A DNA stretch of 64,000 nucleotides from Kingdonia uniflora (lineage: Eukaryota > Streptophyta > Magnoliopsida > Ranunculales > Circaeasteraceae), in assembly GCA_014058105.1 (NCBI GenBank), contig JACGCM010000933.1, positions 558,001 to 622,000 on the forward strand, in the 5' to 3' direction. The notes below the pieces were generated by a model. That model saw only the letters and a list, made by a program, of their open reading frames with translations, was not told where the DNA came from and did no database searches. A program made the translations under genes and the position numbers. Shown one piece after another: positions 33,238 to 44,560 of the stretch; the stretch's first letter is position 1; every line of letters begins with the position of its first letter.

Positions 33238-34450
33238 TCAAGCTAGTTTCATAAGCACAGCTAGATTTATGCATTTAAGCTTTCTCAGACTCAAACCTCC
33301 TTCCTTCGCAGGTTTGCAGCACTTCTCCCAAGAAACAGTGGTTGCTTTCTTAGTAGAGTGGTTGCCTGTCCATATAAAGTTTCTTATTGCAGATTCACTG
33401 TCTTGAATTATAGATTCAGGCCATTTGTAGACTACCATATTAAATATGGGAATGCTGCTTAAGACAGATTTAGCAACACCACTCTTCCTTGAAAGGATAG
33501 AAACTGGCAGCATAGCTATTAGCCCTGCTTTTAATTTTATCCACAATAACTCTGAGAGCAGAAGACTTCACCTTGCATTGTACCAGAGGAACACCTAAAT
33601 ATGTTTCAGGAAGTGATCCTTGCTTTATATCAAAAATTACCATAAGAATAAACAGTTTGCTCATGGCCTTATTTTATTTATCCACTGTCCAGCAGCTGGT
33701 TAATAGTGATCTAATAGTGATTTAATAAGTTGAAGTACTTTTATGTTACCATTAGAGAAGATGATGATGTCATCTGCAAAGAAGAGGTAGGGAGGGCAAG
33801 CAATACCTTTTTGAGAGGTCATAGCCTTCACACCTGCATGATTTCTAAGCCAGTGGAGACCAATACCGAACATTTCCTCGGCAAAAGGAAAAAGAAGAGG
33901 AGAGAGAGGTTCTCCTTGTCTCAATCCCCTGGTTGCTTTGAAGTAGCTTGCAGGTTCTGCATTTACCATGATTGAAATATTAACATTGCCTAGAATGCAT
34001 TTAATCCAATTGCACCAAGTTCAACTCAAATATTTTGAGAACCTCAAGTAAAAATCCCCAATCTAGGGTGTCAAAGGCCTGTGATATATCAACTTTAATA
34101 GCCACATTTCCTCCCCTTTTCTTGTGATCCAGCTCATTCATAAATTCACTAGCAAAGCCAATGTTTGTTGACTGTATATTTCTGCCTGTGATAAAAGCTC
34201 CTTGCTCAGGTTTGATAATTCTCATGGCCACAGTCTTGATCTTTGAAGCCATCACCTTAGTTATGATCTTCAAGCTGAAATTGCTCAAACAAATGGGTCT
34301 GAATTGCTTAAGTCTAATAGCCTGTTCCTCTTTTGCAGCTAGGATTGTGAAATTTGAGTTGAAGCCCTTGGCCAGAACTGTTTCCACAAACAATAATTTG
34401 ATTCCAGCAACCGCATCCTTCTCAATCTCAGGAAAACACTTATGATAGAG
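33238..34450 (-). pseudogene. LINE reverse transcriptase (broken)
   Basis: Three frames cover the domain. 34393-34001 holds LKQFRPICLSNFSLKIITKV, then KPEQGAFITGRNI and IKVDISQAFDTLDW (one catalytic aspartate). 33969-33700 holds TRGLRQGEPLSPLLF and the catalytic box LFFADDIIIF (F64-A-D-D67 of that frame). 33664-33238 holds the thumb, with YLGVPL and SVLSSIPIF. These are in the correct order for a non-LTR reverse transcriptase. Frameshifts between the frames disable it; the catalytic aspartates themselves are kept. Confidence 0.85.
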
Positions 34451-34639
34451 TATTCATTGGAAGCCATCAGGACCCAGGTGCACTGTCACTACTCATCTCT
34501 AAAACTGCTGTTTTTATCTCTTCACTGGAGGGAATCTTGCAAAGCATTTGATTCTCTTCATGACTGAAGGAATAATAAGGTCCAGGAGTGCAGTATTTGA
34601 TAGAACCCCATTGTCTTTTTGGAATTTAGCAGTGTAGAA

Positions 34640-35030
34640 CTCAACTATGTAGTTTTTATCTCGTCAGGGTGAATGAAATTAACCCCTTGCTCATTTACCA
34701 GGTTAGTGATAACATAATTGTTCCTTTTCAGCTTTGTGATGTTGTGCAACTAAGCTGAGTTTCTATCCCCACTTTTATCCCAAGTAATTCTTGATTTCTG
34801 TAGCCAAATGTCCTCCTCCTGACGCATGAAGCAGTGCCTTGTTTAGATTCTTTGAAGCTTGACCAATATTGATTTGAAAAGGTCACTTTCTGGATACAGT
34901 TCTTGAGCTTCATGTAACCCTTGAATATCCTCCTTGATGTTGTTTATATCTAGCTGATCTCTATCAAATACCTCCCTCTTTCAAATCTTCATAGCAGCTT
35001 TAAGCATTTGAGTTTAGTCTTGAGCATATA
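34640..35030 (-). pseudogene. LINE linker upstream of reverse transcriptase
   Basis: Decayed coding sequence on the - strand resembles the segment between endonuclease and reverse transcriptase in plant LINEs, where a WxxxGDxNTKFFH-like block is usual; here a similar stretch can be pieced together only across frames at about 34700-34790. The ORF 34913-34728 is an out-of-frame by-product. Confidence 0.4.
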
Positions 35031-35396
35031 TAGTGGGCCTCCACTGTAGAGTTGTGCAAGGAAGGGATTCCCTTACTTGATTAACTTTAGTAGACACTCA
35101 CACTCGTACTAAGGAAGAAAAAAAAATAACTTGATAAGGAGAGGAGCACTTAAGCTACAAAAGTATACTTGTATTCACAGTCAAGAGAAGATTACAACTC
35201 ACTCAACTTGCTTGCTTTAAACTACAAACATCTCCCCTAAATATAACTTACATTAATAATTTACTATTACTTTGCCTGACTGCGATAGAGGTGTGGAATG
35301 GAATCATTTCCTTAATCTTTTCGGTGTTTCTTGAGTATGTGAATAGAGTTTTATTTATTCTTGTAAAGCATGGTGGTGTAAGCCATTCAAAAAAAA
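35031..35396. other. Unassigned spacer
   Basis: No gene is supported. The stretch 35090-35260 looks like the end of an LTR or gene leader, but it has no partner in the window. Confidence 0.3.
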
Positions 35397-35615
35397 AAGA
35401 TTGGGAAATTTTTTTGGAATCTTATGCCTTATGCAATTGGATGGGTGTAATGGAAGAAAATAAATGATAGGCACTATAATGTTAAGGCTAAGACGGTAGA
35501 GGTGATCACATTTATGCAACTATTTTATATTGGTCTTCAACATCTATTGCCATAAAGGGGGTCACTTTTGAAGATCTTGTGACACGTTGGAAAGCTTTAG
35601 TAACCACGGAGTCTG
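35397..35615 (+). pseudogene. LINE 3'-end coding scrap
   Basis: On the + strand the sequence reads in mixed frames as LMPYAIGWV, NDRHYNVKAKTVEVI and KGVTFEDLVTRWKAL. This is the typical region after zf-RVT in plant LINE ORF2 (LPFAIxWxIWxERNxR then WKxx). It ends where the copia LTR seems to begin. Confidence 0.5.
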
Positions 35616-35822
35616 TGTGAGGTTGAGTTTCTTATAATGCTTTTCTTTTTCTTTGCCTTCGGGTTGTATTCTTTCCTCCTCGAAAAGTTTCTTTTTCTTG
35701 TTCAATAAATTGTTGTTACATTCTAAAAAAAAGTCTCTAGAACGTGCTTCTAGAGAAGATAACCTTGAATGATCTGGAAGCTTATAGAAAGCCTCCAAAA
35801 GAGTCATAGTTGACTGTTAACA
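35616..35822 (-). repeat. 3' LTR of the copia element
   Basis: On the - strand the polypurine tract GAGGGGGAG (35823-35831) is followed directly by TGTTAACAGTCAAC, a canonical LTR start. The far end is put at TGTGAGG (35616), where LINE-like coding sequence stops; this boundary is uncertain because no second LTR is available. Confidence 0.6.
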
Positions 35823-35831
35823 CTCCCCCTC

Positions 35832-37200
35832 AACGATGACTCTTTAAATTTGATATGCTAACCATAACCAAGCCTTTTTGATGCCTTGAAAATGCTTTGA
35901 AGTTGAACCTCTTTGTAAATATGTTTGTTGTTTGGTATTCCGTCTTGATTGGCGTAAGTGTGATATCTCCTTTGTAGGACCTTTCTCGAATGTAGTGATA
36001 GTAAACCTCAGACTGGATTTTCAGCTAACTTTATAGCTGATAAGTTGTCACAGTAAAGTGCAACTGGTGTTTCAACTTGTTGGTGCAACCTATCTAATAA
36101 TGCAGTCATCCATGTATACTCTTGGGTTGCCATTGTTGCGAGCTTGTATTCTGCTTCTGTAGCTGACAAGGACATCTTTTGTTGTCTCTTACTGGACCAT
36201 GAAATGACAGTTGAATCGAGATCAAATGAATACCTACTGGTAGACCTACGAGTCATTTGATCTCCAGCATAGTCAGCGTTACAATACTCTTTCAACTCGT
36301 ATGTGTCTTTCTTATAGAGAAGACCATAATCAGCAGTTCCCTTGATGTATCTTAAAATCGTGTGGTTTTCTTGGCACTTGTATAAATCAATTAAGTACTC
36401 CAACTGCGTTGAAATGTAAGGTCGTGTCATCGAGTAAATTAGAATCCCAACAAGCTGTTTATACGTGTCAGAATCCTCTAGAGCATCTCCTTCAACATCC
36501 AGCCTCACATTTGACTCCATTAGTGTCAATATTAGCTTGCAATCGACTATATCAAACATCTGCAATAGATTTTTCGTATATTTTTGTTGGCATAGGAAGA
36601 GACCTTCCTTGATTCGATCAATTTCGAGATCTAGAAAATGGTTTAGTTCTCCTAACTCCTTCATTTGAAATCACATCGATAAATTTTCTCGTATCCGAAC
36701 TATTTCTTTGAGGTCATCTCTTGTAACGATGAGATCATCTACATAGACTAGAACAATGGATATTTGACGATCTCTAGTTTTAATAAATAAGCTAGAATCT
36801 GCTGGTGAAACTAAATATCCATTCTGTAATAAGAACTCACCAATCTTACCATACCATGCTTTAGGTGCTTGCTTTAGTCCATAGAGGGCCTTTTTTAGTT
36901 GCACATGTAATTTGGATGTTCCTTACTTGCAAAGCCCTTGGGTTGCTTCCTGTATATGTCTCGATCAACTTCTCTGTGAAGGAAAGCATTATTTACGTCC
37001 AATTGACAAAGCTTCCAGAAGTTGCTAGCAGATAAGCCTAAGAGTACACGTACCATTGTGATTTTGGCTACTGGACTAAATGTTTCATCGTAGTCGATCC
37101 CGTATTGTGAAAATCCTCGAGCGACCAGCCTAGCTTTATACCGCTCAATCGATCCATCAACACGAGTCTTAACTTTGTATACCTATTTACATGAGATGAG
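35832..37200 (-). pseudogene. pol: copia reverse transcriptase and RNase H
   Basis: On the - strand the reverse transcriptase starts in decayed frames at about 37200 (YKARLVARGFSQ, then QLDVNNAFLHRE). It continues in 36904-36671 with LKKALYGLKQAPKAWY and the catalytic YVDD box in VLVYVDDLIV, then in 36664-36008 (218 codons) with [27 protein letters not shown] and [16 protein letters not shown] of RNase H. A few residues differ from the copia consensus ([11 protein letters not shown] and [10 protein letters not shown] are well kept). The frames are separated by a stop near 36665. RNase H ends with a KxVLQRRYHTY-like tail. Confidence 0.85.
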
Positions 37201-37639
37201 TTTTTCTTCCTTTGGTTTAGGAACAAGGTCCCATGTCTCATTTGCTTTAAGTGCTGAGATCTCTTCATCCATCGCGTGTTGCCATTCCTTGATTCTTCGT
37301 TCTTCTTTGTATGAAGTTGGTTCATGCACATAATCAACTTTAGCCAATGCAACATTTGCGTACCACGATTTGGGGTTTCGAATTCTATTTGATCATCTCA
37401 ATGCTGGTGGTCGTAAATCAAATTCTTCTATTTGACTAGATCGAGATTCTTCCGTTGTCTTAATATACTCCACTTTTTCATGGGCTCGTTGGCCATTTAG
37501 ATGTCTCAATAGGACAAGATCTTTCTTCTTTTCCACCCACTTCGTCGCCATATCTTGGAGTCTTCTTTATATTAGGAGTATCCATGATTTGCTTGGTTTC
37601 GTCATCTTCAATTTCTTCCTCAACTTCTCATGAAGTTTT

Positions 37640-38200
37640 GCCTCCAAATCCTTCGAATTTGGTAATGGCACATATTATGATGCCCACCATGGCGACACCT
37701 CGTCGAACATCACGTTTCGTGAAGTGTAACACCGATTAGTCGTTGGATTGCAACACCTCCATCTTATCCTTTAATTGTCATATCTGACAAATATGCATCG
37801 TAATGCCTTCTTGTCAGACTTACTTTGTTACATAGCATACACAACCAAAAACTCTGAAGTGACTTATTTTGGGTTTCACGTTCCACATTCGCTCAAATGG
37901 AGATATAAATCCGAGCTTTGGTTGAGCGAGCCGGTTGATTATGTGGGCTAACGTTTTCATACACTCTGCCTAAAAACGTCCAGGCACATTCTTAGCGTGT
38001 AGCATACTTCGACAAATCTTGCCAAGATGTCAGTTCTTTCTGCTACCCCATTTTGTTGTGGGGTTCTCGGACATGTTAGTAGTCGTCAAATTCTACACTC
38101 CCTTAGATATGTCGTAAATTCTTCTGATGTATATTCTTTTCCATTATCTGTTTGAAAACATCGGATTTTACGTCCTATTTCTCTTTCTATATTTTCTTAA
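37640..38200 (-). pseudogene. pol: copia integrase, C-terminal half
   Basis: The - strand reads CPRTPQQNGVAERT at about 38065, the usual copia block containing the catalytic glutamate, followed by SHFRVFGC-like and MFDEVSPWW blocks. Stops and frameshifts are frequent. The catalytic aspartates upstream were not found. Confidence 0.7.
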
Positions 38201-39655
38201 ACTCCTTAAACATCGAGAGAACTTCAAACTTTTCCATTAGAACCTTTTAGGAAGTAATAATTCATCTTGGTGATTTCTACTGAATCTGATTGGTATGTCA
38301 ATTATTATCACGTAAATGATAACTAACTTATAAGAATTTGTTAATCTCTCAAATGTTTTTGTACTGCTTTGTATCTATGTGGAATCTTTGTAGGTGGAGC
38401 AGAGGAGAACAATCAAATTCATTACTAACTGCTACTCCTTCCATCCTACAGGTTTGTATACAGAAACACTGTAGGACATAATTTTTTATTCTACTATATC
38501 CAAATTGAACTGCCTGTTTCAAATGGTATAGAGCAAATTAGGTGTAGCTTTCTAAGATACGGAATAGTTCATTTCAACGTGTAGTGTGTGAATACTATTT
38601 TGTTCTGTGTATTGTTCTAAGCACAAACTTACTTTCCAATACCTGAGCCCAGTCTTTGGCGGTGACTACTGACGAGCGCAGTCCATGAAACCCTAAGTTA
38701 GAACTAATCCGTGTCTGAGGCCTGCATCACCTAACTAGGCATACCACAGGGCCATCGTGATCGGTCTTATTCATATCGCAGTCTTTGGCTGTGACTACTG
38801 ACGAGCTCAGTCGATAAAATCCTAAGTTAGAACTAATCCGAATCTGAGGCTTGCATCTCCTGACTAATATACCATGGGGCCGTCGTGATTGGCCTTAGTT
38901 CTTGACTGCAATCCAAAAATATAAAGGAATATGATGGTAGTGTGCATGCAGATCCATGTCACTGCTAGTAGTGTTCAAGGAATGATGTAGCCTATATAGC
39001 CAAAGGCGTATTTGCGATCCAGGCATCATGAGATACAAGGGGTGGTGTGAGCCTTTATGCGCTTATGTGGGAACCTTGCGCCAAAGTCCTTTAGGATGTG
39101 CATAGCTTGCTGACCAACTATGGCAAGGCCCGTCCATTGAAATACATTGGAGGAGATTCGGCGACCTTTTTCCAGTATAGTGCCCTCTTTCTTCCTGTTG
39201 GCTTTCCTATCAATTAGAACTACTTCCTTTCAACTTCCCTATTCAGCATCTCTTCTTGAAACTCCGCAATTGACAATGGATGCGCTTATCAAATGTGATC
39301 ATCATTCAGTATGTAATTCTAGAGACCTTCCAGATCTTAAAGCAACAGCTGCGAGGAGAAGAACCACAGGTAACCTCAGAATCATCAAAAGCGTATGGCG
39401 GTACACCCAGAATCGTCTAAAACTTACTGTTATAAACCCCTAAACACTCCTTAATTGGCCATCCATTTCTACCAACTTGCCCCTCAAACTTAGTCGTGGG
39501 AAGAAACTATGGAACGGAAGAAGACTGGGGGAGAAAAAAGGTTTACTCACGAACCTCTGGAACATTTCGATAGGACAAAACCAATCCCGGTCAAATCCTA
39601 CGATGATAAGAAATGGCTAGTATAAAATGAAGAAGGCACGTATTTGATGTGTTCC
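38201..39655. other. Spacer with a tandem duplication and two exon-like stretches
   Basis: No recognised gene. A stretch at about 38393-38453 on the + strand sits between TTTGTAG and GGTTTG and reads VEQRRTIKFITNCYSFHPT, so it looks like an exon of an unknown gene. A 98-codon ORF (39147-39443) starts MEEIRRPFSSIVPSFFLLA with a hydrophobic N-terminal stretch; I do not recognise it and cannot say if it is expressed. Confidence 0.3.
38648..38899. repeat. Two-copy tandem repeat, period about 127 bp
   Basis: The sequence beginning cagtctttggcggtgactac recurs as cagtctttggctgtgactac 127 bp later, with matching downstream text (cctaagttagaactaatccg, then gggccatcgtgat / gggccgtcgtgat). The copies differ by scattered changes. 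Confidence 0.75.
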
Positions 39656-39838
39656 TTAAGTTGAGGAGAACAAAATGTTCTTGCATTATTAATTGGCAAC
39701 AACTTGGTAGAACTATTAGCCTACAAGTGATTAAAGTGGTTACTATGCGCCTACAATCGCCAACATTGTTAGAAGTCCAACAAGCCTTCTTTTGTTGAAT
39801 TCACGGGGAGAAAGTCACTCTTTGTAGTCTTTATTACT
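39656..39838 (-). repeat. 3' LTR of copia element D
   Basis: The polypurine tract (CTTGAGGGGGAGTAA on the - strand, 39834-39848) marks the inner edge. The outer edge at 39656 is a guess from a TG on the + strand. A 45-bp piece of the same LTR start occurs again at 57497-57545. Confidence 0.5.
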
Positions 39839-39859
39839 CCCCCTCAAGTTGGAGTGTGG

Positions 39860-40505
39860 ACGTCACGAATGCCCAATTGTGAATCAGCCAATGGAAGGGA
39901 TTTGAGTCAAGAGGCTTAGTAATTATATCAGCTAATTGATTGGATGAAGATATCTACTGAGTCGCGATCAATTTTGACTGAATTTTTTCACAGACAAAGT
40001 AGCAATCCAGTTCTATATGCTTGGTTCTTTTGTGAAAAATTGGATTTTTTGCAATGTGAAGGGCGACTTGGTTATCACAGTACACTGAAAAGGGAGCTGA
40101 ATGATTAATGCCAAGATCTTTTAGGAGATATTCCAACCATTGTAGCTTACATACTAAATTTCCTAATGAAATGGTAATCGGCCTCGGCTGAAGACCTTGA
40201 AACGGTGTTTTGCTTCTTTGTTTTCCTAGAGAGGGGACTGGAGCCAATATCCTGTTGTAGAATATCATGTCATGCAACATCCAGCCCAATCGGAGTCTAA
40301 GAAACCACCTATATGTAGAGAACTAGATGAGGAAAGCAAGATGCCTTTACCAATTGAATTGATCCCTAGAGAGAGGACTGGAGCCAATATCCAGTCGTAG
40401 AATATCACGTCATGCAACATCCAGCCCAATCGGAGTCTAAGAAACCACCGATATGTAGAGAACTAGATGAGGAAAGCAAGATGCCTTTACCAATTGAATT
40501 GATCC
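39860..40505 (-). pseudogene. pol: copia element D RNase H, with an internal duplication
   Basis: The - strand frame 40289-39954 reads KLQWLEYLLKDLGI, VYCDNQVALHIAKNPIFHKR and KHIELDCYFVCEKI, which is copia RNase H; the family's final ADIITKPL follows at about 39920. A 140-bp segment is tandemly duplicated (40226-40365 and 40366-40505), which breaks the frame. The stretch covers sequence just upstream of the RNase H core. Confidence 0.75.
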
Positions 40506-40523
40506 CTTGAGATAACGAAGGAC

Positions 40524-41339
40524 TCATATAGCAGCATCCATATGTGATGAACGCGGAGCTTGCGTAAATTGACTAAGAGTGTTGACAACATCTGTTATAT
40601 CCGGTCGGGTGACTACGAGATATATGAATCGGCCAATGAGAAGCCAATATGTGGTTGGGTCTGGAAGAATGGTGCCATCTGTTGCAGTGAGACGAGGTTG
40701 TTGTTCCATGGAGTGCAGATATCTGAGCTCCAGTGAGTCTTTCAAACTATCGAGGACATATTTTCTTTGACATAGTACCAAGAAAGTATTGAAGACGTCT
40801 GAGATCTTTGATGGAAAAAGTTTTCCAAGAATTGCTTTAGTTCTTGAATTACAGAAACATCATCTCCTGTTATGATGATGTCATTTACATAAACAAGTTC
40901 GAAAACAGATGTTGTCGATCTTTTCTTAAAGAAAAAAGAATAATCTACACGAGCCTGTGTGCAGCCGTGTTGGAGTAGGGCAGATGAGAAGCGAGCATAC
41001 CATTGGCGAGAAGCTTGCTTTAAAAGCCATATATAGACTAATTGAGTTTGCGAACTAAGTGCTAGTTTTATTGCTCGATGAAAATTACAACCAAGTCTCT
41101 TTTGCTTGTGATTAAACATCACAAACATATTTGATAGAAGAAATAATACAAGGAAATTTATGAGACATAAGCTGAAAACGTTGATGTGAGGGATAACCTA
41201 ATCCCAATACCATAAATCAAAATTGGGTTATTGAAGCCAAAAAAGGCGAAGAAGATTGAAGGTAGTACAACCCATCATACTAATCACCCTGACAAATCCT
41301 CCTCTTCATTGACAAGTCTTGATTTTTTTTTATCATGAG
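40524..41339 (-). pseudogene. pol: copia element D pre-integrase fused to reverse transcriptase
   Basis: Starting at 41339 on the - strand, a GAG-pre-integrase stretch (YYLQSSSPFL, then an xWHxRLGHPS-like block) runs into about 41090, and the frame 41128-40742 then shifts straight into the middle of reverse transcriptase: WLLKQASRQWYARFSSALLQ and the catalytic box LVYVNDIIITGD, where the family has YVDD (the first aspartate is asparagine). 40781-40524 continues with YWLLIGRFIYLVVTRPDI. Integrase and the first half of reverse transcriptase are deleted. Confidence 0.7.
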
Positions 41340-41344
41340 ATAAT

Positions 41345-41862
41345 TATAGGAGCACGCTCCCGCTAGCAACGAGGTGGAAGGTCGCTGAATTACCCCGCCA
41401 CTAAAAGTAGGAACACTCCAGCTAGCGTTGACCGGCCAGGTCGTCCCGCAAGCTCCCTGCTAATGACAAACATGTTTTGGGCTGGGACTCGCCTAACGAC
41501 CATGGAGTCGTTGCAAGCAGAAGTGACGACGATCCATCGGTTAGCCCCTGCCCACATGGAAATGTAGAAGCCTACGACCCTGAAGGGACATCTTAGGAAT
41601 TACGCAGAGCACGTGAGCAGGGGCATTCCTAGGTCAAACCATCCCTATAAGAAGAGGTGGGGAGGTAACCTAAAGAGGAGATTCTTCTTCTTCTTCTTCT
41701 TCTTCTTCTTCTTCTCCTTTTTCTTTTAGAGACAACTAGCTAAGTCAAGGAGACGGAGAGAAACCCGGAGAGAGTCGAGTGGTGCCCTCCTCCAGCGGAA
41801 AGTATCAAGCCCAAAACGAACGTACACTCATTGTTGTCCCTGAGAGGAATCACGGGACTACA
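41345..41862 (+). repeat. 5' LTR of Tat2
   Basis: It pairs with 56094-56605 over its full length; I estimate roughly 7% divergence by eye. The terminal bases are TA (mutated from TG) and CA. A (TTC)n microsatellite at about 41683-41715 is longer here than in the 3' LTR and explains most of the length difference. Confidence 0.93.
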
Positions 41863-41882
41863 ATTGGTGCCGTCTGCGTTCC
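41863..41882 (+). promoter_or_regulatory. Primer-binding site of Tat2
   Basis: ATTGGTGCCGTCTGCGTTCC directly follows the 5' LTR and has the form of Tat-clade primer-binding sites (TTGGYGCCGTCTGTGGG). Confidence 0.75.
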
Positions 41883-41907
41883 CACTTTTAACCTCTACCG
41901 AGCAACG

Positions 41908-43200
41908 ATGGTGGTTTCTACCCGAAACCAATCCCAAGAGCAGGCTATGGCCGAGATGTGAGCCGCGTTGTTACAGCTGCAAGAGCAGATGTCTACTAAG
42001 GAGGACCAAATCCGCCAACTCCAACAGGCCAATGATGAACTACGCGATACCTTCGTCGTTGGACCTCAGCAGCCGCCCGAAGTCCCGACGATCTCCGCTT
42101 CCGTCAACGAATCTACGCCACACGAGCCCGTACCCGGTCATGGCATCATGCCCCCAGTTTACGGTCCGGTATACGAGCACCAACCCACGTCACTTCACCA
42201 CCCGTACACACTGCCAATAACCCCGGTCCTTCATCGTCCCACTACACCGTTGCCCCCCTGCTCGCCATGTGACAGACCCACCTCAGCAACGCCCGTTTAC
42301 CAACTTAGTTGCAATGACCTGCCCCTATCTGGTCCCTACGCCCCTAGCCTGGCATGGCGACGGCCGACGGCTATACCAACCCCCTACAGTGGCGCCAACC
42401 ATACAGCCCTGACAACCCCTCTTACCCACCCGGGCACGGCTATCGACCCCGCTCTCAACGACATCTCACATACGATCGATTCCACGACCGGTACCCTGGC
42501 ACGCTTCCTTACGAACCACATTACGAGCATTACCATGAGAGCTGCTATGACGAATCATCCACCAGAGGTCGGGTCGCTGCCAGACGAGACACTGGCATCA
42601 ACGACCAACTACCATTAACAGCGGCCTCCATGGAGGCGCTAATCAAGAATATGCAAGGTACTGATCCTTCCAGGCGGTTAACAAAGGACGGTTAACCAAG
42701 GAGACCCTCCACCGGATTCACAACACACCTTTCACGGCGGCCGTCCGGAGCCACGTCCCGGGCTGAAGTTACTCCCGGCCAAAAATAGAAGCCTTTACCG
42801 GGAGCCAGGACCCCGGCCAACATCTCTCCAAATTCCAGTACAGCATCGACCTATAACATCAAATTGATAAGCATATGTGCTGCCTGTTCCCCTCGACCTT
42901 GTCCGACGGGGACCTCGCCTGGTTTCATAGTCTCGAACCCAACTCTATCTCCACGTTTGAGCAACTCTCGCTGGCTTTCATCCAAAAGTACCTTCACAAC
43001 CAACAATCCAAGAAGCAGTTAGCAGAGTTGTTTTCTTTGAAGCAACAGGTTGGCGAAACCATCGACTCCTTCCTCTCAAGGTTTAAAAGTGAGCTTACCC
43101 TCAATGAATGGGTCGACGCCTGTCTTACATTCATGGGTGTCTCACATTCATGGGTGTCTGCCTCCCCGACTCTAAACTCCGCGAGGCCTTGCACATGAAG
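41908..43200 (+). pseudogene. gag: Tat2 gag (broken)
   Basis: The ATG at 41908 opens MVVSTRNQSQEQAMAEM, a typical Tat Gag start, then hits a TGA at 41959. The same frame goes on (41968) with a short coiled coil (LQEQMSTKEDQIRQLQQAN) and a proline-rich region, then shifts by frame to 42354-42695. The Gag core follows at 42875-43198 with DLAWFHSLEPNSISTFEQLS and LAELFSLKQQVGETIDSFL. The usual C-terminal nucleocapsid is absent because the sequence runs straight into reverse transcriptase. Confidence 0.8.
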
Positions 43201-44560
43201 CGCCAAAATGTCGGGTATAGACCCCGATGCGACCTGTCATCACTTGCACGCTAATGACAAAGCCACCCCCGTCAAACAGAAACCACGCCGAACAGCCCCA
43301 TGGTTACGGGGAGCCATAAACGATGAGATACAAAAGTTGCTACAGGCAGGGTTTATCCGACCCGTGGACTGCCCACGCTGGGTAGTCAATATGGTGGTCG
43401 TCCTTAAGAAAAATGGGAAAATGCGGGTCTGCATCGATTTTACCGACCTCAATAGACACTGCCCGAAGGATAGTTTTTCTATTCCCCTCATCACCAGACT
43501 GGTCGATTCCACGGCCGGACACGAGCGGTTATATTTCATGGACGGTTACTTAGGGTACAACCAAATACCATTGGCAGCCGAGGACCAACAATGCACTTCC
43601 TTTACCACTGAGCAAAACTTCTACTGTTATACTGTCATGCCTTTCGGTCTAAAGAACCCAGGATCTACTTTCCAGCGCTTCGTCACCCCCATGTTTGAGT
43701 AACAATTGGGGAAAACAGTTGAAGTCTACATTGACGACATGCTCGTAAAAAGTAGGCTGAGCATCGACCATCTTATCGACCTCGAGACCGTCTTCACAAA
43801 GCTGCGCTCATATAAGATGTGACTGAACCCTGAGAATTGCAGCTTTGACATCTCCTTGGGGAAGTTCCTCGGGCACCTAGTCACTCAGCGAGGAATTGAA
43901 GCCAACCCTGATCAGATCCGCGTTCTCGCATGTATACTATCACCATAAACACTGAAACAAGTTCAAGCCCTCGTGGGAAAAATTACCGCGCTCGGCCGCT
44001 TTATTTACAAAGCCTCCTACAAATGCCGTCCACTATTCCGGTGTATCCGTGAGAACAAAAAATTACAATGGAACAATGAATGCGAGGTAGCTTTCTAGGA
44101 CATGTTACGATACTTGGCCACCTCCCCAATCTTCAGTGCACCAAACGAGCATGAGCTGCTGGGTTTGCATCTCAGAAATACAGATGAATCTATCAGTGCA
44201 GTCTTTGTCCGTATGGATAGCCGAACCGAGAAATCGATCTACTTCGTCAGTAAAACCCTCCTGGGAGCAGAACTACGATACTCCACAGTGAAAAAATAGG
44301 CCCTCGCACTGGTATACGTCTTACAAAAGTTACGACCGTACTTTTAAACCCATCGCATCAAGGTCATCACCACCTAACCTTTACAAGAGGTATTTGCAAA
44401 AAAAGATAAAACTCGCCGCATCGCGAAATGGGCAATCACTCTAGGGGAATTTGACATACGCTTTTAGCCGAGGCTCGCTGTCAAAGGACAGGCAGTCGCC
44501 GACCTCCTCGCCGACCTTCCCATCGATGATGACAACTGGCACAACGACGAAGATGACAAC
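43201..44560 (+). pseudogene. pol: Tat2 reverse transcriptase; protease deleted
   Basis: The open frame 43208-43702 starts inside Pol at GIDPDATCHHL and holds KKNGKMRVCIDFTDLN, then MDGYLGYNQIPLAAEDQ and VMPFGLKNPGSTFQR. After a stop (43700) the same frame has the catalytic YIDD box (43727-43738), FLGHLVTQRGIEANP and ALVGKITALGRF, with later stops near 43819 and 43947. The protease and the Pol start that normally lie between Gag and this point are missing, so Gag and reverse transcriptase are joined within a few bases near 43200. Confidence 0.85.

Larger units (their letters stand above)
32299..35030 (-). mobile_element. L1-type LINE, truncated and decayed
   Basis: On the - strand the order is linker, reverse transcriptase, thumb, zinc-binding C-terminal domain, then an A-rich tail (T-rich on the + strand at 32299-32326). 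The endonuclease part is absent or unrecognisable, so the element is probably 5' truncated, as LINEs often are. It lies next to the transthyretin-like fragment. Target duplications could not be fixed. Confidence 0.75.
35616..38200 (-). mobile_element. copia-type LTR retrotransposon, 3' part
   Basis: The LTR and polypurine tract lie on the left and integrase, reverse transcriptase and RNase H in copia order run on the - strand. The 5' half with gag, protease and 5' LTR is not seen to the right, so the element is truncated near 38200. Confidence 0.75.
39656..41339 (-). mobile_element. copia element D, left part (3' LTR side), split by Tat2
   Basis: This is the 3' portion of a copia element on the - strand: an LTR piece, polypurine tract, RNase H, reverse transcriptase and a GAG-pre-integrase stretch. 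The right-hand part resumes at 56611 beyond Tat2. The protein frame can be followed across the join once Tat2 and one ATAAT copy are set aside. Confidence 0.8.

Noticed and set aside
38960..38971. GCTAGTAGTG as the opposite end of the CACTA transposon
   Set aside because: It is 23 kb away, lacks the preceding TTTT expected of the inverted end and has no subterminal repeats.
41683..41715. (TTC)n tract as a functional repeat
   Set aside because: It is a microsatellite within the Tat2 LTR that has changed length between the two LTRs.
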